Shown here: positions 47,138 to 58,500 of the stretch, piece by piece
Numbering within the stretch: position 1 is the stretch's first letter
How the letters are laid out: every line of letters starts with the position of its first letter
Source of the DNA: Lunularia cruciata
Taxonomy: Eukaryota > Streptophyta > Marchantiopsida > Lunulariales > Lunulariaceae
NCBI GenBank assembly: GCA_948567375.1
Contig: OX419758.1
Coordinates: 28,959,001-29,023,000, forward strand
Reading direction: 5' to 3'
Length of the DNA: 64,000 nt
Program-made: the position numbers and the translations under genes
The notes under the pieces: model-generated
What the model was told of the DNA's origin: nothing
What the model saw: only the letters and a program-made list of their open reading frames with translations
Databases searched by the model: none

Positions 47138-48739
47138 ATGAGGGAGGAGATTGACTCTGAGTTGGAGTTTGACACAGGAGCTGATTCAATTGAGAGTGCA
47201 CTTGGTGTGTCCGCACCGTTGTTGTGGGACATGGACGAGATTTATGGGGCCTCCAAAGGCCCTAGGCGTTACTCTGGTACAGTGGGTACCATTGAGTTGG
47301 ATGACTTCATCCAGGAGTTCGATAGTTGGTGTGATCTGTAGCAGATGCGGAACCCGACTTTGTTCACACCCTTCATGGCATGGAAGGGGTTGTTTCAGCA
47401 CTTGGAGGGTCCACCGATGGACGACTACGATGAGTTCAGGAGAGCTCATTTGGAGGAGATTGAGTTATGGAGACAGTATTGGTCTCCACACTATGTTTCC
47501 ATCACTTCAGGTTTGGTGGCCAAGAGTAGGTCGGCTGTACCTACAAGTTCTAGCTCGAGTAGTGTTGATGGAGCTAGTGGAGGTGCACTAGCTGGAGATA
47601 GTGCTACTACGAGTGGAGGTACCGCTGCAGGAGGTAGTGTGGTACCGGGGTTTAACCCCATGGTGGAGTTCTTCCTATGTTTGAGGCAGAACTACCAGGG
47701 AGTGCGGACTGACAAGCTGAGGAGCTTGTAGGAGTTCCAGCGAAAGGATGGAGAGAGCCTACGCGAGGCATATACTTGCATGAGGTGGCTGATCAGTTTC
47801 ACTCAGGGAGTTACTAAGGCCCAGGCAGTCCAGTTTTGGTATGGGATACTAGACATGGAGTTGCGACGTAGAGTTCATGATGCTACGTTGTTGCAGGCTA
47901 CTTCGCCCACTTTGGCAGTAGTCTTTGGTTTGGCTGAGCGTATTGAGCTCAACATGGTGGAGGAGAGAGTGGTGACAGCTGGATTTGGTAGAGAGACCTC
48001 ATCCACGGTTGTGACTTCTTCTAGAGTGCAGCAGAGTGCACCACACCCAGTTGGTTTTTGAGGACAAGGTGGACAGCCCAAATCCTATGGAGCGAGTGGA
48101 GGGCCTAGTGGAGTTAGACCCTTACCCTCATTTTCGGGTCAGCAGCAGCCAGTGAGTGGTGGTGTTGCTTGTTAGACTTGTGGTGGACCTCACCATAGGA
48201 GAGAGTGTACTCAGGGCAGCGGACCTGATACCTTTGGTGCATCACAGCCAGCACAGAGGCAGTGCGAGCATTGCCACAGATTTGGTCACACTAGTGACCG
48301 GTGTTTTGACCTACACCCGGAGTTACGGAGTGGTAGGGCTGCTATGGCAGGTAGTAGAGGAGCTCCAGTTCATGGAGGACGAGGTAGTAGAGGTGGTGGT
48401 AGAGGATCTACACATAGTAGGGGTGCAGTACCTGCCCTTACTTCTAACACAACTATGGCTACTCGGATTGAGCAGTTGGAGCAGAGATTGGCTAGTATGG
48501 CTATTGCTCAAAGGAGATCAGATTCGGGTGCTGGGGCTTCCACCTCATATGCTGGTGATAGAGATGCTTTGGACTTCATGTGCGGAGCAGCACAAGTGGA
48601 TGCATCTGCAGCAGTGACTAGGAGTGCAGTACGTGCTCCTGAGCCTAGAGGAGCATCAATGGAGTTGGATCCACAGAGAGGAGAGGTTGGGAGACAGGTC
48701 AGACTTCCCCAATCTTTCACGCTATCTGAGGCATTATAG
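47138..48739 (+). pseudogene. Gypsy-1 Gag region with two zinc knuckles (stops)
   Basis: The frame begins at ATG 47138 (REEIDSELEFDTGADS). The central part contains FIQEFDSWCDL, LWRQYWSPHYVSITSGL, a Ser/Gly/Ala-rich linker, then FFLCLRQNYQGV and EAYTCMRWLISFTQGVTKAQ, the usual texture of Ty3 Gag. Two knuckles follow: the first (about 48,170-48,208) has its Trp codon changed to TAG; the second, CEHCHRFGHTSDRC (48263-48304), is complete. A Gly/Arg-rich stretch comes next. In-frame stops lie at 47339, 47729, 48059, 48173 and 48737. At the ones that can be compared, Gypsy-1b has Gln or Trp codons. The frame runs straight into pol with no shift, so Gag and Pol formed one polyprotein. Confidence 0.8.
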
Positions 48740-48748
48740 ACAACATCC

Positions 48749-51700
48749 ATGGTTCCTAGACGTCCCAATGCAGGTGTGGTAGGTGGTGATGGAGTACCTA
48801 ATGGAGTACCTGCTAGTCAGCCACCTGCTACTACACAAATTGAGTCTAGCATGATGTTGGGGGCGGCTCAGCTGATTATGCGGCATCCTTTGTTTTCAGC
48901 CAGTGACATGTTTACATTGGGAGTTGACCCAGCCCTAGTGTTCCGATTAGCTACCACATTGTGTGAGAGTAGGGATGGTGCAATTCCTACTACTAGAGCA
49001 GAGGTGGTTGGTAGTGGATCTGACTTGGTTGAGGAGCATGGGATCCGTTCAGCGACCAGTGGGTTGTGGCAGGCAGCAGCGGCTAGACTGGAGGAGTTGC
49101 CAGCTAGACCGGCCTTTGAGAGAGCGCGGTTTACACCTGGTGTTGTCCTATTGGATAACCAGAGGGGGATTTTTCATTTGGTGGGACCTTCAGGGAAGGT
49201 CTATACACCACAGAGAGTCTTGTTAGACTCTGGTGCGCAGCCCCTTATGTTGGGGAAGGCTGTAGTTGTCGGTCTGGAGTTACGGAAGACCGATGTGGAG
49301 AGGTGTCCATTTCAGATCCAGACATCTCTAGGTGGTGGTTCGACACAATACATCACACGTGGGGAGCTTGTTGTCCAGGTTCAGCCTGGTCATCCGACTG
49401 ATAGCTCGGTGGTGAGAGCTCAGGCTATTGCGATGATAGCTGAGTCATATGATGTGCTAGTTGGGGAAGCAGTGTTATACCCTATGGGTTTCAGCATTGA
49501 CTATTGGGAGGAGACAGCCTCTTATAGACCTGGTTGGCAGTCTGGTGAGGGACGGGTATGTCGCCTACCAATACGCTTCAGTAGTGGCAGTCTTGGCTCA
49601 CTACAGTCCGGGACCATGGCAGCATCAGTTTTAGCTTTCAGCGGTGCAGTTACTTGGCCTGGTGACTTGTTGGAGGGGAATGCCCATGCAAAGGATACTC
49701 CAGTACCAGAGGAGATCACTCGGCTATGGAGTACGAGTGGGATTGTTCCATCCACCTTGGATGTTCCATTGTGGAGTTCAGAGGAGGCATTGCAGCAGCA
49801 TGCAGATCAGTTGGTGCAGCAAGCTTGGAGTGGAGCCTTCGTACCATCAGGGGATGAGTGTGAGGATGAGCTTCCAGAGGCAATTGCTTTGACACCTCTG
49901 GATACCACACCCATTGCTTGGCAGTATCCAGTAGAGGGGATATGTCTATTGGAGTTGTTTGGTGGGATTAGCACCGGACTAGCTACGGTGTTACAGGCGG
50001 GTATCCGAGTACAGAGGTACTTGTATGTAGAGAGAGATGAGACTGCTAGGCAAGTCTCTCTACATCATGTGGCACACTTGGCTTATCGGTATCCGGAGTT
50101 ATTACCGATGTCAGCAGTCAAAGGTTACCAGAAGGCCTTACCAAGAGACATTTCCTTACTGGGGGCGCATGACCTAGAGAGACATGGGCCTGTTCACTTG
50201 GTGATTTCTGGATGGCCATGTCATGGACATACACGTGCGGGCCGTGGTTTGGGTCTTCAGGATCCTCGTTCTGGTGTGTTTTGGGAGATGTTACAAATAT
50301 TACGACATCTCCAAGTTCATCCGTCTGTTTCTCCAGCTTACCTTTTGGAGAACGTTCCTTTGTTGGGTGATTCTCGCACTAGAGTGGTGGCGAGTACACA
50401 TCAGGTCCATTCTTGGATGGGACCTGCTGTATTGTTAGATGCAGCTAGAGTGGGATCACGCGCTCATCGTCTTTGCCTTTGGTGGACGAACCTCTTACCC
50501 AGGGAGGTTCTACAGCGTGCTTATGATGGGATTCAGTGACTGGACCACATTCTTGTTGATGATATCTTGGATGTTGGGCGTCAGTCTCAGACAGTGGTAG
50601 TGGCTGATAGGTCACCTATGGCAATAGTGAACCTAGTTGGACAGCCCAGAGCTGCATTTCCTACACTCATGAGTTTCCCAGGCTCTCATGCTTTTCGAGA
50701 GGGAGGACCTGGACTTGTTTGGGAATCACAATTACAGCAATTGGTGGAGCCCAATGCTGATGAGAGAGAGCGGGCGATAGGTTTTTGCACCGGTATTACC
50801 GCTGTTCCAGTAGTGTCAGAGGCATCCAGGTGTCAGGTGTTAGGTCAGGCTATGGACCTAAACTGTTTGACCTGGATTGTGAGCCTTGGTTTGGCAGAGC
50901 AGCATAGGATGCGCTTGATAGGCATCACCACTCGGACACTTGTGAGCCCTGTGCCTATCGAGACGATTCAGGCACATGCTAGGGGCGATGGACCGAGTGG
51001 ACATGGTATTCTTGGGACACATCTAGTAGCTACTAGGGAGAGTGGTCTCTTGGAGTCCATCCAGGTGAGCGTGGGCTACTTGGATTACACCCTTGGTCCA
51101 CATGGGATGCAGCCAGAGGACGTATGGAGCTTGCAGCCAGAGTGGAGGGAGTTTTTCACACAGAGGTTGGGACCTCTAGTGGTCGGGAGCATGACACCAT
51201 TGCTCCCAATGGCCCAATGTAGCAATCAGTCAGTACGTCTTCCACTCCTACTACAATTACAGAGGATACTTGGGAGCCAGATCTTGGACCCAAGCTTACT
51301 GGAGAGGAAAGATGGAGGGTTTGGAGGTTCTTGAGGAGTCACACGAGTTGTTTTGCCTTCAGTATGAAGGATTTGGGTGCTCTGAAAGGACCTGGTATAC
51401 GGATTGAGCTGACTAGCGACACACCAGTTTTCCGACGTCCTTATCGATATAGTGATATGGAGAGGACATTGATTCAGAGCCGGAGTAGTGACCTTTTTGA
51501 GGCTGGTTTGGTGGAGATTTCACATGGAGAGTATGCATCAGCGACAGTGATGCCAGCCAAGAAGGATATGCATGGCAACTATACAGATAGGCGGATGTGT
51601 GGAGATTACCGTCCTATCAACCGACAGACCAAGGCTGATCGGTATGCCATGCCTACACTGGAGGAGATTTTTGATGCGATTGGGCATGCAAAGGTCTTCA

Positions 51701-53302
51701 GTACTTTGGATCTTCGAGCAGGATATCATCAGTTGCCGATCAGGGAGGAAGATAAGTCCAAGACAGCATTTTGGGCTATTGATCCTCACGGCAAGGATGT
51801 GTTATATCAATGGAGGTTCTTACCATTTGGGTTGAAGAACGCTCCTGCTGAGTTCCAGAGGGTCATGGATAGGATCCTAGCTGGACTAGATTTTGCTCGG
51901 TGCTATATTGATGACATTTTGGTATATAGCACTACTGTGGAGGAGCATGAGCGATAGTTGTTGGAGGTGTTTGAGAGGTTGACATCTCATGGACTCAAAC
52001 TACATCTTGGGAAGTGTAGGTTCTTCCACGAGCAGGTTGAGTATTTGGGTCACACTATCTACCCCGGAGGACTTGGTGTCCAGCAGACCAAGGTGGAGGC
52101 TATTGCACGTATTCCTCGGCCTACGGATGTGAGCAGAGTGCGAGCATCCCTTGGGTTGGCGAACTTCTATTGCCACTATGTTAGAGGATTTAGTGCCATT
52201 GCCAAGGCCTTGACAAAGCTGACCAAGCTTACACAGGACTGGTGTTGGGGAGATGAGCAGGAGAGAGCTTTTGTAGAGCTCAAGGAGAGGTTGACATCTG
52301 CTCCTATTTTGAGGAGACCGATCAGGGGACGACCATTTCAGGTTCATACTGATTGGAGTATGTTGGGGCTTGGAGCGGTGCTCACCCAGCATGATGATGA
52401 GGAGAAGGAGTTTGTGGTGGCCTATGCTAGTCGCTCCAACAATTCAGCGGAGGCAAAGTATAGTTCATATGAGGGAGAGTGCTTGGGAGCAGTTTGGGCA
52501 GTAGCACATTTCCGATGTTACCTGTTTGGTAACCCCTTCACTCTCATCACTGTTCATCAGCCGCTGAAGTGGTTGATGGAGTCCGACAAGCTTTCAGGGA
52601 AGCTTGCACAATGGGCTCTGATTTTACAAGAGTACGATTTCACGGTTGTTCACAGACTTGGAGTGGTGAACCGTGATGCAGATGGGTTGAGTAGAAACCC
52701 ATGTCCCAGCCAGCAGGATCAGACCGGAGCACGTTGGCATGATGAGACAGATGAGGAGATGGTGCCAAGTTGGCATGCATTGGCCTTTCTGTGTATATTT
52801 GCAGAGACTTTGGTGGTATCTCTCTCGAGCGCATACAGGAGGAGTTATTGAGGTCACAGATCCAGAGAGTGAAGATATTGGTACAGTTCAGCGAGACATT
52901 CATGATGATATCTTAGTGATGGACTATCTTTGCACTGGTGTTGTGGGTGGCACAGTTGGGGCCAAGGAGAGAGACCGTGTTCTTCAGCGAGCCAGACGGT
53001 TCAGATTGGAGGGTAGACACCTTTTGCGTGTATGGGAGGATGGTAGAGTGCGAGTAGTACCACTTCCATCATAGAGACCACAGTTGGTCCGTCATGCTCA
53101 TGAGGAGCTAGGACATTTTGGAGTAAAGTGTACATATAGCTTACTCCAGAGTCATTATTGGTGGCGCGGTATGCAGACCGAGGTACAGCATTTTGTTGCC
53201 AGATGTGTGATTTGTGACCGAGTTAGAGCATCATTCAATGCTCCTACGCCACAATTACATCCATTACCTATCATGGGATTGGGTTACCGTTGGAGTTTGG
53301 AC
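48749..53302 (+). pseudogene. Gypsy-1 Pol, first part: protease, methyltransferase, RT, RNase H, integrase N-terminus
   Basis: Order along the frame: aspartic protease (VLLDSGAQPLMLG, catalytic Asp near 49,226); methyltransferase (49,939-50,905, described separately); a linker; RT from about 51,340 (VEISHGEYASATVMPAKKD, FSTLDLRAGYHQLPI, FLPFGLKNAPAEFQRVMD, and CYIDDILVYS at about 51,901-51,930); RNase H (QVHTDWSMLGLGAVLTQHDD, AYASRSNNSAEAKYSSYEGE, about 52,335-52,700); and the integrase zinc domain (HAHEELGHFG and CVICDR, about 53,093-53,220). Breaks: TGA at 50,537, a frameshift near 51,220, TAG at 51,955, a frameshift near 52,800 and TAG at 53,072. The frame ends at 53302, the last base of the first catalytic Asp codon of integrase, where Gypsy-2 is inserted. 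Confidence 0.85.
49939..50905 (+). pseudogene. C5 cytosine DNA methyltransferase domain inside Gypsy-1 Pol
   Basis: A full set of C5-methyltransferase motifs in standard, unpermuted order: motif I (LELFGGISTGL, S-adenosylmethionine binding, about 49,948-49,985); the acidic ERD after a second strand (YLYVERDETA, about 50,017-50,046); motif IV with the catalytic Cys (VISGWPCHGHTRAGRGLG, Cys codon 50219-50221); LQDPRSGVFWEMLQIL; motif VI (YLLENVPLLGD, near 50,338-50,372); motif VIII (LLDAARVGSRAHR, then LWWTNLLP); and the C-terminal motif (GFCTGITAVP, then SRCQVLGQAMDLN, about 50,780-50,880). The GISTGL start, AARVGSRAHR and R...LG...D end resemble DNMT3/DRM; the DPRSG text resembles the Dcm/DNMT1 type, so the subfamily is open. 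One in-frame TGA at 50,537 breaks it. Known activity: methylation of cytosine C5 in DNA. Role in the element is inferred. Confidence 0.88.
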
Positions 53303-53980
53303 TGTAACACCCATTTGTGCATGTGTGTGGTATTGTGATATTTAGCTTGTATTACAAGTACTTAAGAGATATTATTTATATAGAGATAAAGGATGGTTCT
53401 ATATTAGTCATGGTTAGCTAAAGTTAGTCATAGCTAAGATAGATGGGACCTTACTTTAGAGGAAGTAGAAAAGATGAGCACCACTATTTTGGATTTTAGT
53501 GTGTTGACTTGGTATTATTCCTAGGTGTTTGGCTTTGGGGAAAGAGTTGAGAACTCTTGGGCCCGCAAGCCTTTTTGTTTTGGATTCTTCTTTAGTCCAA
53601 GGATAGCCCATGTGAAGGAATCCTTGCTTTAGTGGTTGGGTCAAGATAAGGGGAATATGCCCATGTGAATGGATATTCCTTTCTACTTTTTGACTTTACT
53701 TGACTTTTAGTCTAGTAACTTGAGTTACTACGGTAATTAGTAACTTTGGTACGTAACTATTTCACAAGTATATAAACAAGGAGTGAGGAGGTACTCATCA
53801 TCCTTTCATTTGCAACTATCTCTCTCTCATTGAGTTCTCTAGTGAGCAATGTCTTGAGTCTTGGAGTGTTAGCCTTGGAGGAGTATGATGGAGTTGGGGT
53901 TCCTTGCCTTCTTAGTCCATGGTGCGCTACCATAATAGCCATCAGAGGTTCATCTTGAGTGAGAGACAGGCCGGCTCACA
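53303..53980 (+). repeat. Gypsy-2 5' LTR
   Basis: 678 bp, virtually identical to 60425-61102. A good TATA box (TATATAAA) lies at 53769-53776, so transcription should start about 30 bases further on, near 53,800. The duplicated 3' LTR supplies the polyadenylation site. Confidence 0.95.
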
Positions 53981-53983
53981 TTT

Positions 53984-54001
53984 TTGGTTCCGTTGCCGGG
54001 A
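53984..54001 (+). promoter_or_regulatory. Gypsy-2 primer-binding site, tRNA-Asp-like
   Basis: TTGGTTCCGTTGCCGGGA, three bases after the 5' LTR. It matches the complement of the 3' end of plant tRNA-Asp (TGGCGCCGTTGCCGGGG) except for two bases next to TGG and the last position. tRNA-Asp-type sites are typical of plant Tat/Athila elements. Confidence 0.75.
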
Positions 54002-54021
54002 CCTCTCTAGAAGGCAAGATA

Positions 54022-54192
54022 ATGTTCCGCGTCCAATTCTACATTAGGCAGAAGGAGGCTATGAGAGCTCACTTGGAGAGAACATTAGGAGAGGAGAGGG
54101 CTGAACTTATGTTAGAGAACCAAGATCCATTTGTATACCCTGTAGTTCATTATGATGTCTTTGAGGTGATTTTGTACATCTTGTACACATGA
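54022..54192 (+). CDS. Small leader ORF 1 of Gypsy-2 (56 aa)
   Basis: ATG at 54022-54024, stop TGA at 54190-54192. The peptide is charged in its first half (RQKEAMRAHLERTLGEERAE) and ends with ENQDPFVYPVVHYDVFEVIL and YILYT. The C-terminal half matches that of a second small ORF at 55318-55482 (EQPEPFVFPRVDYSQ...YILY). A shared pattern at two sites in the same leader argues that these are real peptides or relics of a duplicated module. No known domain. It is the first ORF on the predicted transcript after the primer-binding site. Confidence 0.4.
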   Translation: MFRVQFYIRQKEAMRAHLERTLGEERAELMLENQDPFVYPVVHYDVFEVILYILYT

Positions 54193-54841
54193 GAGGAATT
54201 GGAGAGATTGTGTGAGGTGGATTGCAGATTTTGGGGATTAAGGTGATTTTGGGCAAAATCTCAAGTTTGAGATCTGGACTTGAGATTTCTACACATGATA
54301 GCTTGGGTTATCTTTCAGTTAGCATACTTGAAATTATTGAGAGAGCTTCTATGCGCACTGGGCTAGAATTTTTTGAAAGTTGATAGGGTAAAGTGCTCCC
54401 GCAACTGCATGCTCTCTGGAAAATTGTACAGAGTCTGCCATTTCTTCAATGTTTAGTGAATTGTCCTGAAAATTTCCAAGAAAATTCAGTGCATTGTATC
54501 CTACCCGGTGCCACAAAAATTAGAGAGAGATCATTTTTGCGCAGTGCGTTATGAGTTTTTGAAGTGAGGGGGGTGGTTTTCAAACCAAATCTGAAATATG
54601 GGTGCTGAATAGAAAGGTGTCTAGGCCAAATGGCTCGATGAAAAGATCTAAAATTTTGCAGGGAGGGACGCCCTAGAGTTGTGATCAAGTGTGGAAAATT
54701 TCAGAGGACTGTGACATATTAGTTGGGAGATTTGAGTGACATTGTGAGGAAGGGTCAATTCTGCAGAGTGGAGATCTCATGCATGAGAAGTTTGAGATCA
54801 ACAAAAAGCATGTTTGAGTGTTTAGATTCATCTTTGGGAAC
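54193..54841 (+). other. Gypsy-2 leader, non-coding interval
   Basis: No open frame of note. Could hold packaging or translation-control RNA structure; none was identified by eye. Confidence 0.4.
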
Positions 54842-55315
54842 ATGGAGGGTCATCAAGAGTGGAAATTGAGATTATGCAAGGTTCCCCAAGGGTTTGAGGT
54901 GATTGTAGGGGTGGATTTGAGGAAAAGAGAGTTTACAATAGAATTTGAAGAGAGTGTTGAGAGGATCCAAAAACCTACACCACTTGGAGGAAAGAGTGAG
55001 TCTAAGTGCTTTCTATGTGGAGAGAAGGGACATAAGGCAAGTTCATGTCCATTAACCTTTGAGAGCAAGAGATTGAGGGAAAGGAGAGGCTTACTTGACT
55101 TGGGTTTGCATGTTGGACCTTCTTCACCAAGATTGGGAGGGAGAAGATCTAAGACCAAGGAGTTGTGTGAGGTTTGTGGAGTTGAAGGACTTCCAAAAGG
55201 ACATGAGTGTAGTGGAGTAAAAGCACTTTTGGAAACTTTGGTGAAGGATCTTGGAGAGAGTCTTAGTACAGCTACAGAAATACTACCACCTTCATCAGCT
55301 AGTTCTCAAGATTAG
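54842..55315 (+). CDS. Zinc-knuckle leader ORF of Gypsy-2 (157 aa)
   Basis: Intact frame from ATG 54842 to the TAG at 55313-55315. The first 50 residues look globular (WKLRLCKVPQGFEVIVGVDL, RKREFTIEFEESVERI). Then comes a CCHC zinc knuckle CFLCGEKGHKASSCP (C-x2-C-x4-H-x4-C), a basic Arg/Ser-rich stretch, a second Cys pair CEVCG with a nearby GHEC (possible second zinc site), and a Ser-rich tail. Gag-Pol already has its own knuckle, so this is an additional nucleic-acid-binding protein encoded upstream of gag. An upstream GTG at 54818 extends the frame but is less likely to be the start. Function unknown; RNA-chaperone or regulatory roles are guesses. Confidence 0.6.
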   Translation: MEGHQEWKLRLCKVPQGFEVIVGVDLRKREFTIEFEESVERIQKPTPLGGKSESKCFLCGEKGHKASSCPLTFESKRLRERRGLLDLGLHVGPSSPRLGGRRSKTKELCEVCGVEGLPKGHECSGVKALLETLVKDLGESLSTATEILPPSSASSQD

Positions 55316-55317
55316 TG

Positions 55318-55482
55318 ATGGAGATAATCTTTCAACTTATGGATAAACTATCCATGAGAGTTAGATTAATATGCACTCTAGGATTTGATGTTGCTATAGA
55401 AATCTTGGAGCAACCTGAACCTTTTGTGTTCCCTAGAGTGGATTATTCTCAGATGGTGTTAGTCATGTATATACTCTATTAG
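55318..55482 (+). CDS. Small leader ORF 2 of Gypsy-2 (54 aa)
   Basis: ATG at 55318, TAG at 55480-55482. It begins only two bases after the stop of the zinc-knuckle ORF, a spacing that would allow re-initiation. It contains RVRLICTLGFDVAIEILEQP and PFVFPRVDYSQMVLVMYILY, similar in its last 30 residues to the ORF at 54022-54192. No known domain. Confidence 0.4.
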   Translation: MEIIFQLMDKLSMRVRLICTLGFDVAIEILEQPEPFVFPRVDYSQMVLVMYILY

Positions 55483-55549
55483 TAATAGAGTGAGAGAAAA
55501 GAAAAGAGAAAAAAAAATTAAGAGAAAAGAAAGATAGTGAGGGGTTAAG

Positions 55550-58500
55550 ATGGGGAAACTTCCGGTTTTCTTTGGCAAGGATGGAGAAGATGTGGAGGCC
55601 TTTGTGAGAGACTTCAAGAGAGCTTGCATAGGAAACAATGAGAGGAGGAAGAATGAGTGGGCCTCATTATTACCAGATTTCTTTGAGGATGCAGCACTTA
55701 CATGGTATGAGTCAGAATACCAAAAGAGAGAGAGGAGAGAGGGGGAAGAGGAGTCTTGGGAGACTTTGACTTCAGCACTCATTGAGAACTTTCTTCCTGA
55801 TGAGAGTTATGAGAGATTGATGAGTGAGGTTACATTTCTCAAGCAAGGAGATGGAGAGAAAGTGAGGGTCTATGTGGAAAGAGTGGAAAAGTTGGAGTCC
55901 AGATTTCGCATAGTGTTGAGGAAGGGTGGGGATGATGTGGAGACTACAATGATTGGCATAGGGGCCATGCTCACCAAGAATTTTGTGGGAGGATTGAGAC
56001 CACAAATTAGAAGCAAGGTGAGATATGAGAAACCTTCTTCCAAGGTTGAAGCTATCAAGATCGCAATTCGTATGGAGGAGAGTTTGGAAGGGGATGAGAG
56101 TGATTTGGTGGTGAAGGAGGTTGTGCATCCTCCTCAAGGCTACAAGTATGGTGGAACTTCTGATACTTTGGTGACAAGGGTTGCACCACAAGTAGTAGTT
56201 GCTCCAATTCTTGCACCTCCACCAAAAGATCCACTCCAAACCATCACAGAACAACTTGCGGATCTCAAGATCAATGTGGTGCAACTATGGGAGAAGAGAG
56301 AGGTGGATCAGAATGTAGGGAGAGGACCTAGGAGTTATGGAAACTATCCATATAGAGGAGGCCAACCAGCCAACAATTTCAATGATAGAAATTGTTTTGG
56401 TTGTGGAGGAAGAGGCCATATCCAAAGGAATTGCCCAAATTCCACTTACCATGGAGGAAGGGGTTATGAGGGAGCCAATAGAGGGAAAGAGGGAGGTAGT
56501 GAAACCCAAGTGGCTCCTAATCCCAACAAAGGTAAGGGGATAGCATCCATAGATGTGGTTGAGAGCAAGTATGAGAAGGGAGAGTGCTCAAACTCCAAGG
56601 GTCTTAATTTGGAGCTTTTGGCACAAGAGAAGAAGAGAGCTCGTTTTGCAGAGGATGTTCACTCTTCTCAAGGATTTACTTCAAGCAAGGATACTCCTAT
56701 GTCTACTAGGAGCACTCGCACCTCAACACCATCAACAACAAAGACTCCAAGGAAGAAGTTGGGGATGGAGGACTTCTTGATCTCCAAGCAACAATGGAAC
56801 TACAATGTGTTGGAGGATGTTGGTAGTCACAAGGCTAACATCACAGTGGGCCAATTAATTGCTTTGAACCCTACCTTGAGAAAGGAGCTTAGAGGTGGTT
56901 TGAGTTCTACAAGGAGCAAGAAGAAGAAGAAGGCAAAAGTTCCAATATCAATGGGGGTGGTGGATGCCAAGCCAGCACCATGGGAAGCTTGTGAATATGC
57001 CTCCAAGATTGATGTGAGAGTGAATGGTCACAACATCAAGGATGCATTGGTTGATGGAGGATCAGCAGTGAATGCCATGTCAGAAAGGTTGATGAAGAAG
57101 TTGGGTATGATACCCTCAAGAGCTTCAACATTTGTGGTGAGCATGGCAAACAAGCAACAAGTTCGACCAGTAGGAGTGATGGATAAGGTGGTAGTTTCAG
57201 TTATGGGAGTTCAAAATCTCATGACTTTCCAAGTCTTGAAGGATTCAAGCTATGACTTACTTCTTGGGAGGCCATGGTTGAGAGCAGCACGCACAACTGA
57301 TCGATGGCACAAAGGGTACTTAAGGATTGGGCCATCAAACCATAGAGTCACTGTTCCTGTGACTAACACCACCAACACCTCACATTCAGATACCCCATCT
57401 TCTGATTATTGGGAATCTGATTCTGAAGGAGGAGCTTCAGGTGTGGACACAAGCATGGAAGAGGAGACTTCCACGGAGGAGGATGAATCTGAATCTGATT
57501 CAGATGTGTATCCTTTGTGTGCTATGGATTTTGCACCTAAGCCAGAGGTTTTGAAGGACCCAGATAAATCACCATTGACACTTGAGGAGGTAGAGAGAAG
57601 GTTATCTACCCTCAAGTATGGCCCAAATGTTACCAAGGAGGAGAAGGTGAGATTTGAGGAGATTTTCCGCAAGTTCATCCATGTGTTTGCTTTTAGTTAC
57701 AAGGATTTGAAGGAAGTCACCTTGGAGGAGCACAAGATAGAGGTGGAGTCACATGCAAGACCAATCCGCCAAAAGCAACGTCGCATTAGCCCACCAATAT
57801 CTTTGGTTGTGAAGGAGGAGATTGATAAGCTCAAGGAGGCTGGATTTATCTTTGAGGTGGAGAATTCAGAATGGGTGTCTCCAATTGTCATTGTGAAGAA
57901 AAAGAATGGCAAGCTTCGGGTATGTGTGGATTACAAGAAGCTCAATGCTGTTACCAAGAAGGACTACTACCCATTGCCATTCATTGATGAGATCTTGGAG
58001 GAGGTTGCAGGTCATGAGAGGTACAGTTTTGGAGATGGTTATAGTGGATATAACCAAATCAAGATTGCACCAGAGCATCAACAACTCACCACATTCACCA
58101 CACCTTGGGGAACTTACGCTTTCAAGGTCATGCCTTTTGGGCTTTGCAATGCTCCAGCCACATTCCAACGGTTCATGAACAAGGTATTTGAACCTTTCAT
58201 TGGGAAATTTGTGAGAGATTTCATTGATGACTTTTGTGTCTATGGGAGCAAGGAGGAGCACTTTGAGCACCTAATCAAAGTCTTGCAACGCTTGGATGAG
58301 GCAAATGCATCACTCAACCCAGAGAAGTGCATTTTTGGATGTGAAGAAGGTCTACTTTTGGGGCACATCATCTCCAAGGATGGAATAGCTGTTGATCCTG
58401 AGAAGGTGAGGAAAATCTCAGACCTTCCATTCCCTTCAAGCTTGACAAAGTTACGCCAATTCTTGGGAATGGTTGGGTACTATAGGAGGTTCATCTTCTC

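Noticed and set aside
49639-50539. Methyltransferase as a host gene accidentally carried
   Set aside because: It shares one frame with protease and RT, has no introns, and is also present in Gypsy-1b.
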